A DNA stretch of 64,000 nt from Desulfovibrio sp. X2 (lineage in GTDB: Bacteria; Desulfobacterota; Desulfovibrionia; Desulfovibrionales; Desulfovibrionaceae): NCBI RefSeq assembly GCF_000422205.1, contig NZ_ATHV01000021.1, positions 1 to 64,000 of the forward strand. The letters run 5' to 3'. Below are positions 25,352 to 36,836 of this stretch, one piece after another. The notes below the pieces were generated by a model. That model ran no database searches, was not told the DNA's origin, and saw nothing but the letters and a program-made list of their open reading frames with translations. A program made the translations under genes and the position numbers. Each line of letters starts with the position of its first letter. Position 1 is the first letter of the stretch.

Positions 25352-27262
<1,911 letters not shown>

Positions 27263-27277
27263 AGGAGGATCGTGGCG

Positions 27278-28285
27278 ATGGTGCGCGAACGCCCCCTGGT
27301 CGTCACCCTGGGCGACCCCGACGGCCTGGGGCCGGAGCTCGTCTGCCGCGTGTTCGGCGGTGGCTTCGTGCACGGTCCGGTGCTGCTCATCGGCCCGCAC
27401 GAGCCCCTGCTGCAGCAGGCCCACGCCCTGGGCATGGCGCAGTTCTGGCGCCGCGTGGGTTCCGCGGAGGAGGCCGGAGAGGGCATCTGCCTGCTCATAC
27501 CTGACGGGCTCGAGGATTATCCCTGTGCCCCCGGCGCTCCGCGGCCCGAGGGCGGCCGGTCGGCCGGGCTCTCCCTGGCGCTGGCAGCGCGCTTCATGCG
27601 CCAGGGGCTCGGCCGGGCCCTGGTCACCGCGCCGCTCAACAAGGCCATGCTCATGGCTGCGGGCTTCGATTTTCCCGGCCACACCGAATTCCTCGCCGAG
27701 CATGCGGGGCTCGCGCCCACGGACGTATGCATGTGCCTGGCCGGGCCGAAGCTGCGCGTGGCGCTCGTGACCACCCACCCGCCCCTGCGCGAGGTGCCCT
27801 CCATGATCACCGGGCCGCGCATCCTGCACTGCCTGTCCCTGCTTCAGGATTTCACGCTGCGGCTCGGGCTTTCGGCGCCGCTCGCCGTGTGCGGCCTGAA
27901 TCCCCATGCCGGCGAGTCCGGCCGCATCGGCCGTGAGGAGATCGAGGTCATAGGCCCGGCCGTGCAGGAGGCATGTGCCGCGGGCATCGATGCCGTCGGT
28001 CCGCTGCCCGCGGACACGGTCTTCGGCCGCGCCGTGCGGGGCGAGTTCTCCGCCGTGCTGGCCATGTACCACGACCAGGGGCTCGGCCCGCTGAAGCTCC
28101 TGCACTTCGGGGAAGCGGTCAACGTGACCCTCGGCCTGCCCTACGTGCGCACTTCGCCGGACCACGGCACCGGCTACGACCTCGTGGGCACGGGAATGGC
28201 GGACGACGGGGGGATGCGCGCCGCGGTGGGCATGGCCCTGGACCTGACGAGCCTGCCCGCGAGCGCCACCGGAGGCGGCCTGTGA
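27278..28285 (+). CDS. pdxA: 4-hydroxythreonine-4-phosphate dehydrogenase
   Basis: A 335-residue NAD-dependent enzyme of the DXP-dependent pyridoxal 5'-phosphate pathway. Motifs: LGDPDGLGPEL at the start, TAPLNKAML, GHTEFLAE, GLNPHAGESG and a metal-binding YHDQGLGPLK, with SPDHGTGYD near the end. The start is set to the ATG at 27278, nine bases after GGAGG; the GTG at 27272 is too close. It follows glgB by 15 bp and overlaps gmhB by one base (TGATG). Confidence 0.92.
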   Translation: MVRERPLVVTLGDPDGLGPELVCRVFGGGFVHGPVLLIGPHEPLLQQAHALGMAQFWRRVGSAEEAGEGICLLIPDGLEDYPCAPGAPRPEGGRSAGLSLALAARFMRQGLGRALVTAPLNKAMLMAAGFDFPGHTEFLAEHAGLAPTDVCMCLAGPKLRVALVTTHPPLREVPSMITGPRILHCLSLLQDFTLRLGLSAPLAVCGLNPHAGESGRIGREEIEVIGPAVQEACAAGIDAVGPLPADTVFGRAVRGEFSAVLAMYHDQGLGPLKLLHFGEAVNVTLGLPYVRTSPDHGTGYDLVGTGMADDGGMRAAVGMALDLTSLPASATGGGL

Positions 28286-28866
28286 TGCGGCTTTGCAGGG
28301 CCGCCTTCCTCGATCGCGACGGCACGATCATCGCGGACAAGCACTATCTTTCCGATCCGGCGGGCGTGGATCTGCTCCCCGGGGCGGCGGAGGGGCTTCT
28401 GGCCATGCAGGAGATGGGGCTCGTCCTCGTCGTCGTGAGCAACCAGTCGGGCGTCGGGAGGGGATATTTCCGCGAAGAGGACGCTCACGCCGTCAACGCG
28501 CGCATGTCCCTTCTCCTGGCGGAGCAGGGCGTGCGCCTGGGCGGCATCTACTTCTGTCCGCACGCTCCCGAGGACGGCTGCGACTGCCGCAAACCCGGCA
28601 CGGCGCTTCTCGAGCGCGCAGCGGCGGACCTCGAGCTGGATCTTCGGGAATCCTTCTTCGTGGGCGACAAGCCCGAGGACATCGAGGCCGGACGTGCGGC
28701 GGGCTGTCGGTCGAGCATCCTCGTGCGCACCGGCAAGGGGAGGCGCGCCGAGCAGGACGGAAAGGCTCGGGCGGACGTGGTGGTGGACGATCTGAGGGGA
28801 GCTGCGGCCTTCATGGCCGCGTGCCGCGAGCCGCACGGCAGGCCGGAGGGCGATGAACCCGACTAG
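28285..28866 (+). CDS. gmhB: D-glycero-D-manno-heptose 1,7-bisphosphate phosphatase
   Basis: HAD-superfamily phosphatase of 193 residues making heptose-1-phosphate for LPS inner core. The nucleophile motif is FLDRDGTI (about 8-15); VVSNQSGVGRG, the zinc site CPHAPEDGCDCRKP and VGDKPEDIEAG are all diagnostic of GmhB. Start ATG overlaps the pdxA stop. Its stop shares a CTAG with the convergent TPR gene. hldD, another heptose-pathway gene, lies at 57.8 kb. Confidence 0.9.
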   Translation: MRLCRAAFLDRDGTIIADKHYLSDPAGVDLLPGAAEGLLAMQEMGLVLVVVSNQSGVGRGYFREEDAHAVNARMSLLLAEQGVRLGGIYFCPHAPEDGCDCRKPGTALLERAAADLELDLRESFFVGDKPEDIEAGRAAGCRSSILVRTGKGRRAEQDGKARADVVVDDLRGAAAFMAACREPHGRPEGDEPD

Positions 28867-29672
28867 CCGTCCTGTTCCAGCTTCTTCATGGCGAACTGCA
28901 GCATCTTCTGGGCCTGCTCGAATCCGGGGTTGATCTTCAGCGCCCGCTTGGCCATCTCGGCCATGTGCTTCCACTTCTGCCAGTCGTGATAGAGACGGCC
29001 GATGTTGAAGAAGAGGTATTCGTCGTGCTGGCAGCACTGCAGGGCCTTCCTGTAGTACTGCTCGGCGGTGGCGTAGTCCTTCATCTTGCGCAGGACGATT
29101 GCGATGCGGTTGTACAGGTGGGCGGCGCCGGGATCGTTCTTGAGGGCTTCCTCGAGGTAGCCGTAGGCTTCCTGGTAGAGCTCGTGCTTGAGGAAGAGGT
29201 CGGCCACCTCGGCCTTGAGGTCCGTGTCGCTGGCGAATTCGCGGATCAGGTTGTCGGCGGACTGCTTGGCCTCCGCATGCTTGCCCGAGGCGAGCTGGGC
29301 CTCGACCTTCTTGAGTCCGTCCTCCTTGCGCTTGGCCATCAGGGCCAGAAGCGCCTGGGCCTCCTCGGTGGAGGAGGCCGAGAGCTCCTTCACCGCCTCG
29401 ACCATCTGCGTATACAGCTGCTTTTCTTCGCCAGGCGTGTATTCGAGCTGGAGCGGGTAGGCCTTGGCGAATTCACGGTCGCCGCGCAGATGGTAGACGG
29501 CCTGTTCGATGAGCTGCGTGAACTCCTCGCGCTCGTTCTTCATGAGCGGCGTCTTGAGGATGATCAGCAGGGCGTCCTGAAGGCTTTGGGCCGCGGATTG
29601 CAGCTTCTTCTGCTTGAGGTTGGAACTGATCTTGTTGATCAGCTGCCTGGCCTTGATGAGTTCCGCGGACAT
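28863..29672 (-). CDS. Tetratricopeptide repeat protein
   Basis: A 269-residue cytoplasmic-looking protein with no signal peptide. The C-terminal half (about 165-265) contains two to three TPR units (AYGYLEEALKNDPGAAHLYNRIA, YATAEQYYRKALQ, MAKRALKINPG); the N-terminal half is helical and lysine/glutamine-rich. It should act as a protein-protein adaptor; the partner is unknown. The gene converges on gmhB with a 4-bp overlap. Confidence 0.8.
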   Translation of the reverse strand: MSAELIKARQLINKISSNLKQKKLQSAAQSLQDALLIILKTPLMKNEREEFTQLIEQAVYHLRGDREFAKAYPLQLEYTPGEEKQLYTQMVEAVKELSASSTEEAQALLALMAKRKEDGLKKVEAQLASGKHAEAKQSADNLIREFASDTDLKAEVADLFLKHELYQEAYGYLEEALKNDPGAAHLYNRIAIVLRKMKDYATAEQYYRKALQCCQHDEYLFFNIGRLYHDWQKWKHMAEMAKRALKINPGFEQAQKMLQFAMKKLEQDG

Positions 29673-29726
29673 GACTCCTACCCTTGTTTCAGCGCTCCGG
29701 AAGCCTTCTGATAGACCGAATCCTGT

Positions 29727-30860
29727 TTATTTTCCAGTCGATTCGCGCACCAGGTTCCTGAAGCGGGTGAAGAAGAACTGGGCGTCGTGCGGCCCGGGAC
29801 CCGCTTCGGGATGGTACTGCAGGGTGATGATGGGCTTTTTCGTGTGCCTGAAGCCTTCGAGCGTCTGGTCGTTCAGGTTCACGTGGGTCATCTCCACGTC
29901 CTGCAGGGAGGAGATGTCCACGCAGAAGCCGTGGTTCTGCGAGGAGATCTCGATACGTCCGGTGATCAGGTCCTTGACCGGATGGTTGACGCCGTGGTGG
30001 CCGAACTTGAGCTTGAAGGTCGAGCCGCCGAGCGCCGAGCCCAGGAGCTGGTGTCCCAGGCAGATGCCGCCGAGCGGGTAGGCGTCGGTCATCTTGCTGA
30101 TCTCGGCGATGGGGCCTTGCAGCGTCGCGGGATCGCCGGGGCCGGGCGAGAAGAAGATGGCGTCCGGGGAAAGGGCCGTCACCTGCTCCGCCGTGAAGGA
30201 GGAGGGCACCATGAGCATGTCGAAGCCCTGGGCCGTGAGCAGGCGCAGGATGTTCCACTTGATGCCGAAGTCGAAGACCACGAGGCGCGGGCCGGGGCCG
30301 GGCCACTCGTACTTGCCGTTCACGAGCTCCACGTCCTTCGGTCCCTGCTCGCTCCAGACGTAGGGCTTCTTCGGCGTGATGCGCTCGGCCAGGTTCTGGC
30401 CTTCCATGGTCGGCAGCTCGCGGCAACGGGCGATCAGACGCTCGGGATCGCTCTCGCGCGTGGAGATGAGGCCGCGCATGGCGCCGTGCAGGCGCAGGTG
30501 GCGGGTCAGGGCGCGGGTGTCGATGCCCTCGATGCCCATGACGCCGTATTCCTTCAGGTACTCGGGCAGGCTCTTCTTCGCGCGCCAGTTGGAGGGCGTC
30601 TTGCAGCACTCCTTGACGATGAAGGCCTCCACGCGGATGCGGCTGGACTCGACGTCGTCGAGGTTGACGCCGTAGTTGCCGATGTGGGGATAGGTCATGC
30701 AGACCATCTGCCCGACGTAGGAGGGGTCGGTGAGGATCTCCTGGTAGCCGGTCATGCCGGTGTTGAAGATGACCTCGCCGCCGGTCTCGCCGTCGCCGGT
30801 GAAGGACGAGCCCTTGAACCAGGTGCCGTCCTCGAGTGCCAAAATCGCGTCCATCTGCAT
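29727..30860 (-). CDS. carA: Carbamoyl-phosphate synthase small subunit
   Basis: Glutaminase subunit supplying ammonia to CarB for pyrimidine and arginine synthesis. About 377 residues. The N-terminal CPSase_sm domain ([12 protein letters not shown]) precedes a class I amidotransferase domain with the nucleophile in [10 protein letters not shown] and the His/Glu pair in [13 protein letters not shown]. carB is not in the window. The start ATG overlaps the kdsB stop (TGATG); an ATG at 30851 and a GTG at 30863 are alternatives. Confidence 0.94.
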   Translation of the reverse strand: MQMDAILALEDGTWFKGSSFTGDGETGGEVIFNTGMTGYQEILTDPSYVGQMVCMTYPHIGNYGVNLDDVESSRIRVEAFIVKECCKTPSNWRAKKSLPEYLKEYGVMGIEGIDTRALTRHLRLHGAMRGLISTRESDPERLIARCRELPTMEGQNLAERITPKKPYVWSEQGPKDVELVNGKYEWPGPGPRLVVFDFGIKWNILRLLTAQGFDMLMVPSSFTAEQVTALSPDAIFFSPGPGDPATLQGPIAEISKMTDAYPLGGICLGHQLLGSALGGSTFKLKFGHHGVNHPVKDLITGRIEISSQNHGFCVDISSLQDVEMTHVNLNDQTLEGFRHTKKPIITLQYHPEAGPGPHDAQFFFTRFRNLVRESTGK

Positions 30861-31615
30861 CACTCCCTGTGGTGCTCGGAAAGCAGGGCGGTCACTGCCG
30901 CCAGATCCTCGGGGCGGTCGACGCCCCGCGTGCCAGTCTCCACGAGCACGACCCGGATGGGGATGTCGTTCTCGAGGAGACGCAGTTGCTCGAGGCTCTC
31001 GCGCTTCTCGAGCTCTCCCTGGGGGAGGGTGGTGAAGCGCGCAAGCGTCGAACGCCGGAAAGCGTACATGCCGATATGGCCGAAGAAACCCGCCCCGTCG
31101 GCATTCCGGGGATGGGGCACGGCAGCGCGGGAGAAGTATAATGCGTCCCGTCGCACCGTAAAGACCACCTTGACCTGATCGGGGACCGCGGCCCGCTCGG
31201 CGTCGATGGCGTGGGCCAGGGTGGCGGCGCGCACGGCCTCGTCGGCGAAGGGGGCGACCAGGTGCGAGAGCATGGCCGGGTCGAGCGCCGGTTCGTCACC
31301 CTGGATGTTGACCACCACGGCCTCTTCCTCGACTCCGAGGAGCGCGGCCGCCTCGTTCACCCGGTCCGTGCCGCTGACGTGGTCGGAGCGTGTCATGACC
31401 ACGGGCACGCCGTGCTTCTTCGCCGCGGCCTCGATGCGCTCGTCGTCCGTGGCCAGGACCACCGTGCGCAGCTCAGGGCAGCGCGAGGCCCTGGCCCAGA
31501 CGTGCCAGAACATGGGCTTGCCCAGGATCTCGACCAGCGGTTTTCCTGGAAAGCGCGTCGATGCGTAGCGCGCTGGGATGATCCCGTAGCAGGGGGGCAA
31601 GGTGTTGGCGGCCAA
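30860..31615 (-). CDS. kdsB: 3-deoxy-manno-octulosonate cytidylyltransferase
   Basis: Activates Kdo as CMP-Kdo for lipid A glycosylation. The 251 residues match the family. Motifs: [16 protein letters not shown] (nucleotide binding), ATDDERI, NIQGDEP and the C-terminal GVDRPEDL. It sits 12 bp after waaA, which uses its product, so pathway and operon agree. Confidence 0.95.
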   Translation of the reverse strand: MAANTLPPCYGIIPARYASTRFPGKPLVEILGKPMFWHVWARASRCPELRTVVLATDDERIEAAAKKHGVPVVMTRSDHVSGTDRVNEAAALLGVEEEAVVVNIQGDEPALDPAMLSHLVAPFADEAVRAATLAHAIDAERAAVPDQVKVVFTVRRDALYFSRAAVPHPRNADGAGFFGHIGMYAFRRSTLARFTTLPQGELEKRESLEQLRLLENDIPIRVVLVETGTRGVDRPEDLAAVTALLSEHHRE

Positions 31616-31627
31616 AGCGAATGACTT

Positions 31628-32914
31628 TTACGCGAAACCGAGACGCTCTGCAAGACGGGAGGCGATGCATCCGGCCGCGCCGCGCCGGGTGGCGACGTAG
31701 GCCGCAAACGCCTCGCGCACCTCCTCGCGCGGCCTCGGCGCGTCGAGCAGGTCCAGCAGGGCACCCGCCAGGGCGCGGCCGTCCGGCACTTCCCGGAGCA
31801 GCCCCTGCTGCACGATCTCGCGTCCCACCCAGGCGAAATTCTTCCAGTACGGGCCGGAGACCGGCACGAGCCCGGCGGCCAGGGGCTCGAGGAAGTTCTG
31901 GCCGCCCAGGGGGGCCAGGCTGCCGCCCACGAACACGGCCCCGGACAGGAAGTAGGCGGTGGTCAGCTCGCCGAAGACGTCCCAGAGGATCGTTGCGCCC
32001 GGCATGGCCCGACCGGTGAGGGCGCTGCGGCGCACCACGGGCAGCCCCAAGGCCGCGAGGCGCCCCTCCCAGGCGGCGAGCCGTTCCATGTGGCGCGGAA
32101 AGAGTCCGATCACCGCGTCCGGCCGGGCCGCGAGGATGTCCGCAGCGGCGCGGGCGGCCTGCTCCTCCTCCTGCTCGCGCACGGAGCCGAGGACCACGAA
32201 GGGCGACTGCTCCGGGAGCAGGGAGGCGAGGGCCGAGGCCGCCTTGGGCGTTTCGCCGAGGGTCAGCTGGTCGAACTTGACGTTGGAGACGTTCTTGGTG
32301 CGCGCGGCCGGGAAGAGGGTGGCGAAGCGGGCCGCGTCCTTCTCGGAGATGGCCAGCACCTCGGCCGGTCCGAAGGGTCGAAGCAGGTTCGCGAACGGCA
32401 GGTTGCGCGCCAGGGTCTTTGGCGACATGCGGGCGTTGGCGATGACCACGGGCACGTTTGCCCCGGCCGCGGCAGCGAGGAGACCCGGCCAGATCTCGGT
32501 TTCGAGCAGCACGAGGCACCTGGGCATGACCTGGCCGAAGGCCTTGCGCATGAGGGAGGGACGGTCGAAGGGACAATAGGCGGGCAGGAGCGTCACGGCA
32601 GCGGCTGCGTCGGCCAGCTCGCCCGCGGCGCGTTCCAGGAGGTCGCGGCCCTGGCGCGTGTTGGTGGTCACCAGTGCGCGCACCCGCGCGCCCTGCGGCA
32701 ACGCGGCCGAGAGGGCGGCGAGGATGGTCCGGGCGAGATAGGCCTCGCCCGCCGAGGCGGCCTGGAGCCAGATATCCGCCCGGGGCAGGGGAGTCTTCAG
32801 GAGGCGTTCGTCCCAGCCCTCGCGCAATCGCTTATTGCGCTTGAGCACCACGGGCAGGCCGCGCCAGAGCAGGTCGTAGACGGTGAGGGCCGACGACAGG
32901 CCCGGGCGCCGCAT
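31628..32914 (-). CDS. waaA: Kdo transferase
   Basis: GT30 membrane-associated transferase of 428 residues that adds Kdo from CMP-Kdo to lipid IVA. N-terminal hydrophobic anchor (LTVYDLLWRGLPVVL), then WLQAASAGEAYLA containing the conserved acidic residue, then LLETEIWPGLL; the C-terminal GT-B domain has FVGGSLAPLGGQNFLEPLAAG. The start at 32914 overlaps the ddl stop by one base (TGATG). Longer in-frame extensions run through ddl. Confidence 0.92.
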   Translation of the reverse strand: MRRPGLSSALTVYDLLWRGLPVVLKRNKRLREGWDERLLKTPLPRADIWLQAASAGEAYLARTILAALSAALPQGARVRALVTTNTRQGRDLLERAAGELADAAAAVTLLPAYCPFDRPSLMRKAFGQVMPRCLVLLETEIWPGLLAAAAGANVPVVIANARMSPKTLARNLPFANLLRPFGPAEVLAISEKDAARFATLFPAARTKNVSNVKFDQLTLGETPKAASALASLLPEQSPFVVLGSVREQEEEQAARAAADILAARPDAVIGLFPRHMERLAAWEGRLAALGLPVVRRSALTGRAMPGATILWDVFGELTTAYFLSGAVFVGGSLAPLGGQNFLEPLAAGLVPVSGPYWKNFAWVGREIVQQGLLREVPDGRALAGALLDLLDAPRPREEVREAFAAYVATRRGAAGCIASRLAERLGFA

Positions 32915-33885
32915 CAGATGTCCTCGTCCGCGAAGATGTCGGTGACGTCCTCGGCCGCGGCCTGGGCCCTTTGTCTGCGCGCGGAGCGCGCGAGGCCGAG
33001 CTCGATGAGCCGCGCGATCAGCTCGTCGAAGCTCATGCCCGCCGCGGCCGCCGCCTTGGGCACCAGGCTCGTGGCGGTCATGCCGGGCAGGGTGTTGGTC
33101 TCCAGCAGCACCGGGCCGGACTCGGTGACGATGAAATCGGAGCGCGAATAGCCCTCGCAGCCGAGCGCCAGATGGGCGCGCAGCGCCAGTTCGCGCACCC
33201 GCGCATTGAGGTCGTCGTCCACCGGGGCGGGGCATATCTCGTCCGCGCCGCCGTCTTCGTACTTGCTGCGGTAGTCGAAGAACTCGCCCGAGAGCTTGGG
33301 CGTGATGAGGATCGTGGGCAGGGCCTCCTCGCCGAGCACGGCGCAGGTCATCTCGAAGCCGGGCGCGGCCTCCTCGAGGAGCGCCTCCTTGCCCTTGGAG
33401 AAGAGCGCGTCGAGTGCCGGGCCGAGCTTTTCCGCCGAGTCGACCCGCTGCATGTCCACGCTCGACCCGCCGTTGTTCGGCTTGACGAACAGGGGGTAGG
33501 CGAGGGGGCAGAGCCAGCCCGCGGCCGGGACCACGGGCACGAAGGCCCAGTTCGGCGTGGGGATGCCCTCCGCGCGGCAGATCTGCTTGGTCGCGGCCTT
33601 GTGCAGGGCCAGGAACGAGGCCTTGGGGCCCGAGCCCTGGTAGGGCACGCCCGCCGCGTCCAGCATGGCCTGGATCAGGCCGTCCTCGCCCGGCGAGCCG
33701 TGCAGGTTCAGGAATGCGAAGTCGTGGTCTTTCGCGGTCTCGATGAGGCCGTCGAAGCCCGGCAGGGGATCGAACGGGGTGACCTGGTGGCCGAGGCGCG
33801 AAAGGGCCTTCTCGATCTGGGCCGCCCCGGACAGGGAGACTTCACGCTCGTTCGACCAGCCGCCCGCTATCAAAAGGATACGCAT
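32914..33885 (-). CDS. ddl: D-alanine--D-alanine ligase
   Basis: ATP-grasp enzyme making the D-Ala-D-Ala dipeptide of peptidoglycan. 323 residues from [18 protein letters not shown]. Motifs: [21 protein letters not shown] (ATP binding), EGYSRSDF and ETNTLPGMT (metal and phosphate sites). Between about 300 and the end a charged tail departs from the family. Its start lies 44 nt inside the upstream HD-domain gene, so translation is probably coupled. Confidence 0.93.
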   Translation of the reverse strand: MRILLIAGGWSNEREVSLSGAAQIEKALSRLGHQVTPFDPLPGFDGLIETAKDHDFAFLNLHGSPGEDGLIQAMLDAAGVPYQGSGPKASFLALHKAATKQICRAEGIPTPNWAFVPVVPAAGWLCPLAYPLFVKPNNGGSSVDMQRVDSAEKLGPALDALFSKGKEALLEEAAPGFEMTCAVLGEEALPTILITPKLSGEFFDYRSKYEDGGADEICPAPVDDDLNARVRELALRAHLALGCEGYSRSDFIVTESGPVLLETNTLPGMTATSLVPKAAAAAGMSFDELIARLIELGLARSARRQRAQAAAEDVTDIFADEDI

Positions 33886-34477
33886 CGAGATCCTCGCCGA
33901 GGAGATCGCCCAGGCGCCGTTCGACTTCCAGCGCCTGTTCGACCGTCCAGCGGATTTTTTCCTGGATTTCAGGGGTGTGTCCATAGCGCACGAGGAGATC
34001 GTCGAAGCGCACATGGACGGAGACCAGTTCGTCGTGTTTCGCCCGCTTGTCGCCGTACAGCACGGCCAGGGGCATGAAGTAGCGCGCCACGTCCATCTCG
34101 AAGGGCCAGTAGACGTGGTGGACGATGCCCTGGGCCAGGACCGGGTTGCCGGTCAGATCCATGGCCCAGGCCCCTCCGATCTGGGCGTGCGAGCCGCCGT
34201 GCAGGATGCAGTAGTGCTTGGCCAGATCGTGCAGCAGGGCCGAGGCGCGTACGCTCTGCACGCAGACCGGCAGCCCCTTGCGCTCGGCCAGCACCGCCAG
34301 GGTCTCGGCCACGCGGGCCACCACCAGGCTGTGCTCGCGGATGTGCGGGGGCATCTCGTAGCGGTCCCACCACGCCGTGCACTGCTCGTCGGTGGGCACG
34401 AGCCAGTCCGGCTCCAGGCGGCTCGTGAAGAGGCCCGGGCAGGTGAAAAGGGGAGGGGAACTGCTCTCGCTGGTCAT
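33842..34477 (-). CDS. HD-domain phosphohydrolase-like protein
   Basis: A 211-residue HD superfamily protein. First His in [13 protein letters not shown] (about residues 45-57), the HD doublet in [12 protein letters not shown] (about 79-90), later His in VHHVYWP. The pattern fits small HD/YqeK-like metal phosphohydrolases; the substrate is unknown. It leads the ddl-waaA-kdsB-carA run and overlaps ddl by 44 nt. Divergent from hypD. Confidence 0.8.
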   Translation of the reverse strand: MTSESSSPPLFTCPGLFTSRLEPDWLVPTDEQCTAWWDRYEMPPHIREHSLVVARVAETLAVLAERKGLPVCVQSVRASALLHDLAKHYCILHGGSHAQIGGAWAMDLTGNPVLAQGIVHHVYWPFEMDVARYFMPLAVLYGDKRAKHDELVSVHVRFDDLLVRYGHTPEIQEKIRWTVEQALEVERRLGDLLGEDLDAYPFDSGRLVERA

Positions 34478-34565
34478 GTCCTCAGTCCGGCTTGCTGTTA
34501 CGGCGTCCGGCCGGTGGTTGCGCGTGTTCCGGCAGGTTACCCCGAAGCGGGAAAAATTTCCATGA

Positions 34566-34595
34566 TTGACAGCAACCGGAACGGGGGGGTAGCAG
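34566..34595 (+). promoter_or_regulatory. Possible sigma-70 promoter of hypDE
   Basis: TTGACA (34566-34571), 18-nt spacer, TAGCAG (34590-34595), in the 176-bp gap between the divergent HD gene and hypD. Strong -35, weak -10. Confidence 0.4.
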
Positions 34596-34653
34596 TCGGC
34601 CCTAATCCTCTTGTCATCTCAATCCGCCCCGGGCGGCCATCAGCGGAGCACAC

Positions 34654-35742
34654 GTGGATTTCTTCTCCGGTTTTCGCGATCCCGCCATAGCCCGTCCGCT
34701 GCTCGAGAAGATCCGGGCCGCGGGCCGTGGCGTGCGCTTCATGGAGGTCTGCGGTACCCATACCGTGGCCATCTTCCAGAGCGGCCTGCACTCGCTGCTT
34801 CCCGAGAACATCGTCCACCTCACCGGCCCCGGCTGTCCGGTCTGCGTGACCCACGACGCCGAAGTCGCGGCCTACATGGAGGCCGCGGGCAAGGACGGGG
34901 TCATCATGGCCACCTTCGGGGACCTGATGAAGGTGCCGGGTCCCGGCGGCGGCAGCCTCAAGTCCGCCCAGGCGGACGGCGCGCGGGTCAAGGTCGTCTA
35001 TTCGCCCCCGGACGCGCTGAAGATCGCCCACGAGAACCCGAACGACACGGTGGTCTTCATCGGCGTCGGCTTCGAGACCACCGCCCCCGGCATCGCGGCC
35101 ACGGTGAAGATGGCCGAGGCCCAGGGGCTCTCGAATTTCAAGGTCCTCTCGTTCCACAAGCTCGTGCCGCCCGCGTTGCGCGCCCTGCTCTCCGATCCCG
35201 AGATGGCCGTGGAGGCCTTCATCCTGCCGGGCCACGTCTCGGCGGTCATCGGCGCGCGCGCCTACGATTTCCTGGCCGAGGAGTTCAAGACCCCGGCCGT
35301 GGTCGCGGGCTTCGAGCCGCTGGACATCCTGCAGGCCCTGATCCTTCTGCAGGAAATGCTCGAGAAGGGCGAGCCCGCCGTGCTCAACCAATACACCCGC
35401 GTGGTCGCGGACGAGGGCAACCGCAAGGCCCAGGCCCTGATGGCCGACGTCTTCGAGACCTGCGACGCGCGCTGGCGCGGCATCGGCGTGATCCCGGGCA
35501 GCGGGCTGGCGTTTCGCGGCGAGTACGAGCGCTTCGACGCCATGAAGGCGCTCGGCATAGAGCTTCGAGACGTGCCGCCCCTGCCGGGCTGCCGCTGCGG
35601 CGACGTGCTCAAGGGCAAGCTGCCGCCCAACAAGTGCCCCCTGTTCAAGAAGGTCTGCACCCCGGCCAAGCCCGTGGGGCCGTGCATGGTCTCCACCGAA
35701 GGTTCCTGCGCCGCCTACTTCAAGTACAACCTGGAGTCCTGA
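34654..35742 (+). CDS. hypD: Hydrogenase formation protein HypD
   Basis: Iron-sulphur scaffold on which the Fe(CN)2CO unit of NiFe hydrogenase is built, with HypC. 362 residues. Conserved cysteine motifs: EVCGTHT (about 32), GPGCPVCVT (about 59-67), GFETTAP, and the C-terminal PGCRCGDVLKG with CP..C..C.P [4Fe-4S] ligands. GTG start with a GGAG site. hypE follows 2 bp later. hypC is not adjacent in the window. Confidence 0.95.
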   Translation: MDFFSGFRDPAIARPLLEKIRAAGRGVRFMEVCGTHTVAIFQSGLHSLLPENIVHLTGPGCPVCVTHDAEVAAYMEAAGKDGVIMATFGDLMKVPGPGGGSLKSAQADGARVKVVYSPPDALKIAHENPNDTVVFIGVGFETTAPGIAATVKMAEAQGLSNFKVLSFHKLVPPALRALLSDPEMAVEAFILPGHVSAVIGARAYDFLAEEFKTPAVVAGFEPLDILQALILLQEMLEKGEPAVLNQYTRVVADEGNRKAQALMADVFETCDARWRGIGVIPGSGLAFRGEYERFDAMKALGIELRDVPPLPGCRCGDVLKGKLPPNKCPLFKKVCTPAKPVGPCMVSTEGSCAAYFKYNLES

Positions 35743-35744
35743 AG

Positions 35745-36749
35745 ATGCCGGACAAGGTCCTCCTCGACTACGGCAGCGGCGGCCGCGCCTCCCAGCGCCT
35801 GATCGCCGAGCTCTTCCTCACGCACTTCGACAACCCGGAGCTCTCGCGCCTGAACGACGCCGCGGTGCTCGACATCACGGGCCGCGTGGCCATGTCCACG
35901 GACAGCTACACCGTGGACCCCATCTTCTTCCCGGGCGGCGACATCGGCTCGCTGGCCGTGCACGGCACGGTCAACGACGTGTCCATGCTCGGCGCGGTGC
36001 CGCGCTACCTCACCTGCGGCTTCATCATCGAGGAAGGTCTGCCCATGGCCGACCTCGAGCGCATCGTGGCCTCCATGGGCACGGCTGCCAAGCGCGCGGG
36101 CGTGGCCATCGTCACGGGCGACACCAAGGTGGTGCCCAAGGGCGCGGCGGACCGCATCTTCATCAACACCACCGGCATCGGCGAGATCATCGTCGATCCC
36201 ACGCCGAGCGGCGACCGCGCGGCCGTGGGCGACGCGGTGCTCGTCTCCGGGAGCATGGGCGACCACGGCCTGACCATCCTCTCGCGCCGCCAGGGCCTGT
36301 CCTTCGACGCCCCGGTGCAGAGCGACTCAGCAGCCCTGAACCACCTCATCGAGAAGCTCCTGCGCACTCTCCCGGAGATCCACGTCCTGCGCGATCCCAC
36401 GCGCGGCGGCCTGGCGACCACCCTGAACGAGATCGCCTCCTCGTCCGGCGCGGGCATCCTGGTGCGCGAGACCGAGCTGCCCATAAGCGACGCGGTGCGC
36501 TCGGGCTGTTCCTTCCTCGGGCTCGACCCGCTGTACCTGGCCAACGAGGGCAAGTTCATCTGCATCCTGCCCGAGGCCCTGGCCGACGAGGCCCTCGCCG
36601 TCATGCGCGCCGACCCCCTTGGCGCGGGCGCATGCCGCATCGGCAGCGTCGTCGCCGACCACGCGGGCAAGGTCGCGCTGGAGACGCCGCTCGGCGGCAG
36701 ACGCCTGCTCGGCATGCTCGAGGGCGAGCAGCTGCCGCGGATCTGCTGA
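35745..36749 (+). CDS. hypE: Hydrogenase expression/formation protein HypE
   Basis: PurM-like ATPase that dehydrates a C-terminal thiocarbamate to thiocyanate, donating cyanide to the hydrogenase iron. 334 residues, ending in the required PRIC with terminal cysteine. Other signatures: YGSGGRAS near the start, STDSYTVDPIFFPGGDIG, and DPTRGGLATTLNE. The ATG follows the hypD stop by 2 bp. Confidence 0.95.
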   Translation: MPDKVLLDYGSGGRASQRLIAELFLTHFDNPELSRLNDAAVLDITGRVAMSTDSYTVDPIFFPGGDIGSLAVHGTVNDVSMLGAVPRYLTCGFIIEEGLPMADLERIVASMGTAAKRAGVAIVTGDTKVVPKGAADRIFINTTGIGEIIVDPTPSGDRAAVGDAVLVSGSMGDHGLTILSRRQGLSFDAPVQSDSAALNHLIEKLLRTLPEIHVLRDPTRGGLATTLNEIASSSGAGILVRETELPISDAVRSGCSFLGLDPLYLANEGKFICILPEALADEALAVMRADPLGAGACRIGSVVADHAGKVALETPLGGRRLLGMLEGEQLPRIC

Positions 36750-36773
36750 CCTCGCATCTTCATCGCGAGCTTG

Positions 36774-36811
36774 AAAAAAATGCGGGCCGCCGGAGAAATC
36801 CGGCGGCCCGC
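36774..36811 (-). terminator. Terminator between hypE and cheV
   Basis: A perfect 13-bp stem (36782-36794 with 36799-36811) with a GAAA loop. On the minus strand it is followed by A then T7 (36774-36780), so it ends the cheV transcript. It may also slow plus-strand transcription from hypE. Confidence 0.85.
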
Positions 36812-36836
36812 TTCGTTTCGGACGGAGAAGAACGGT

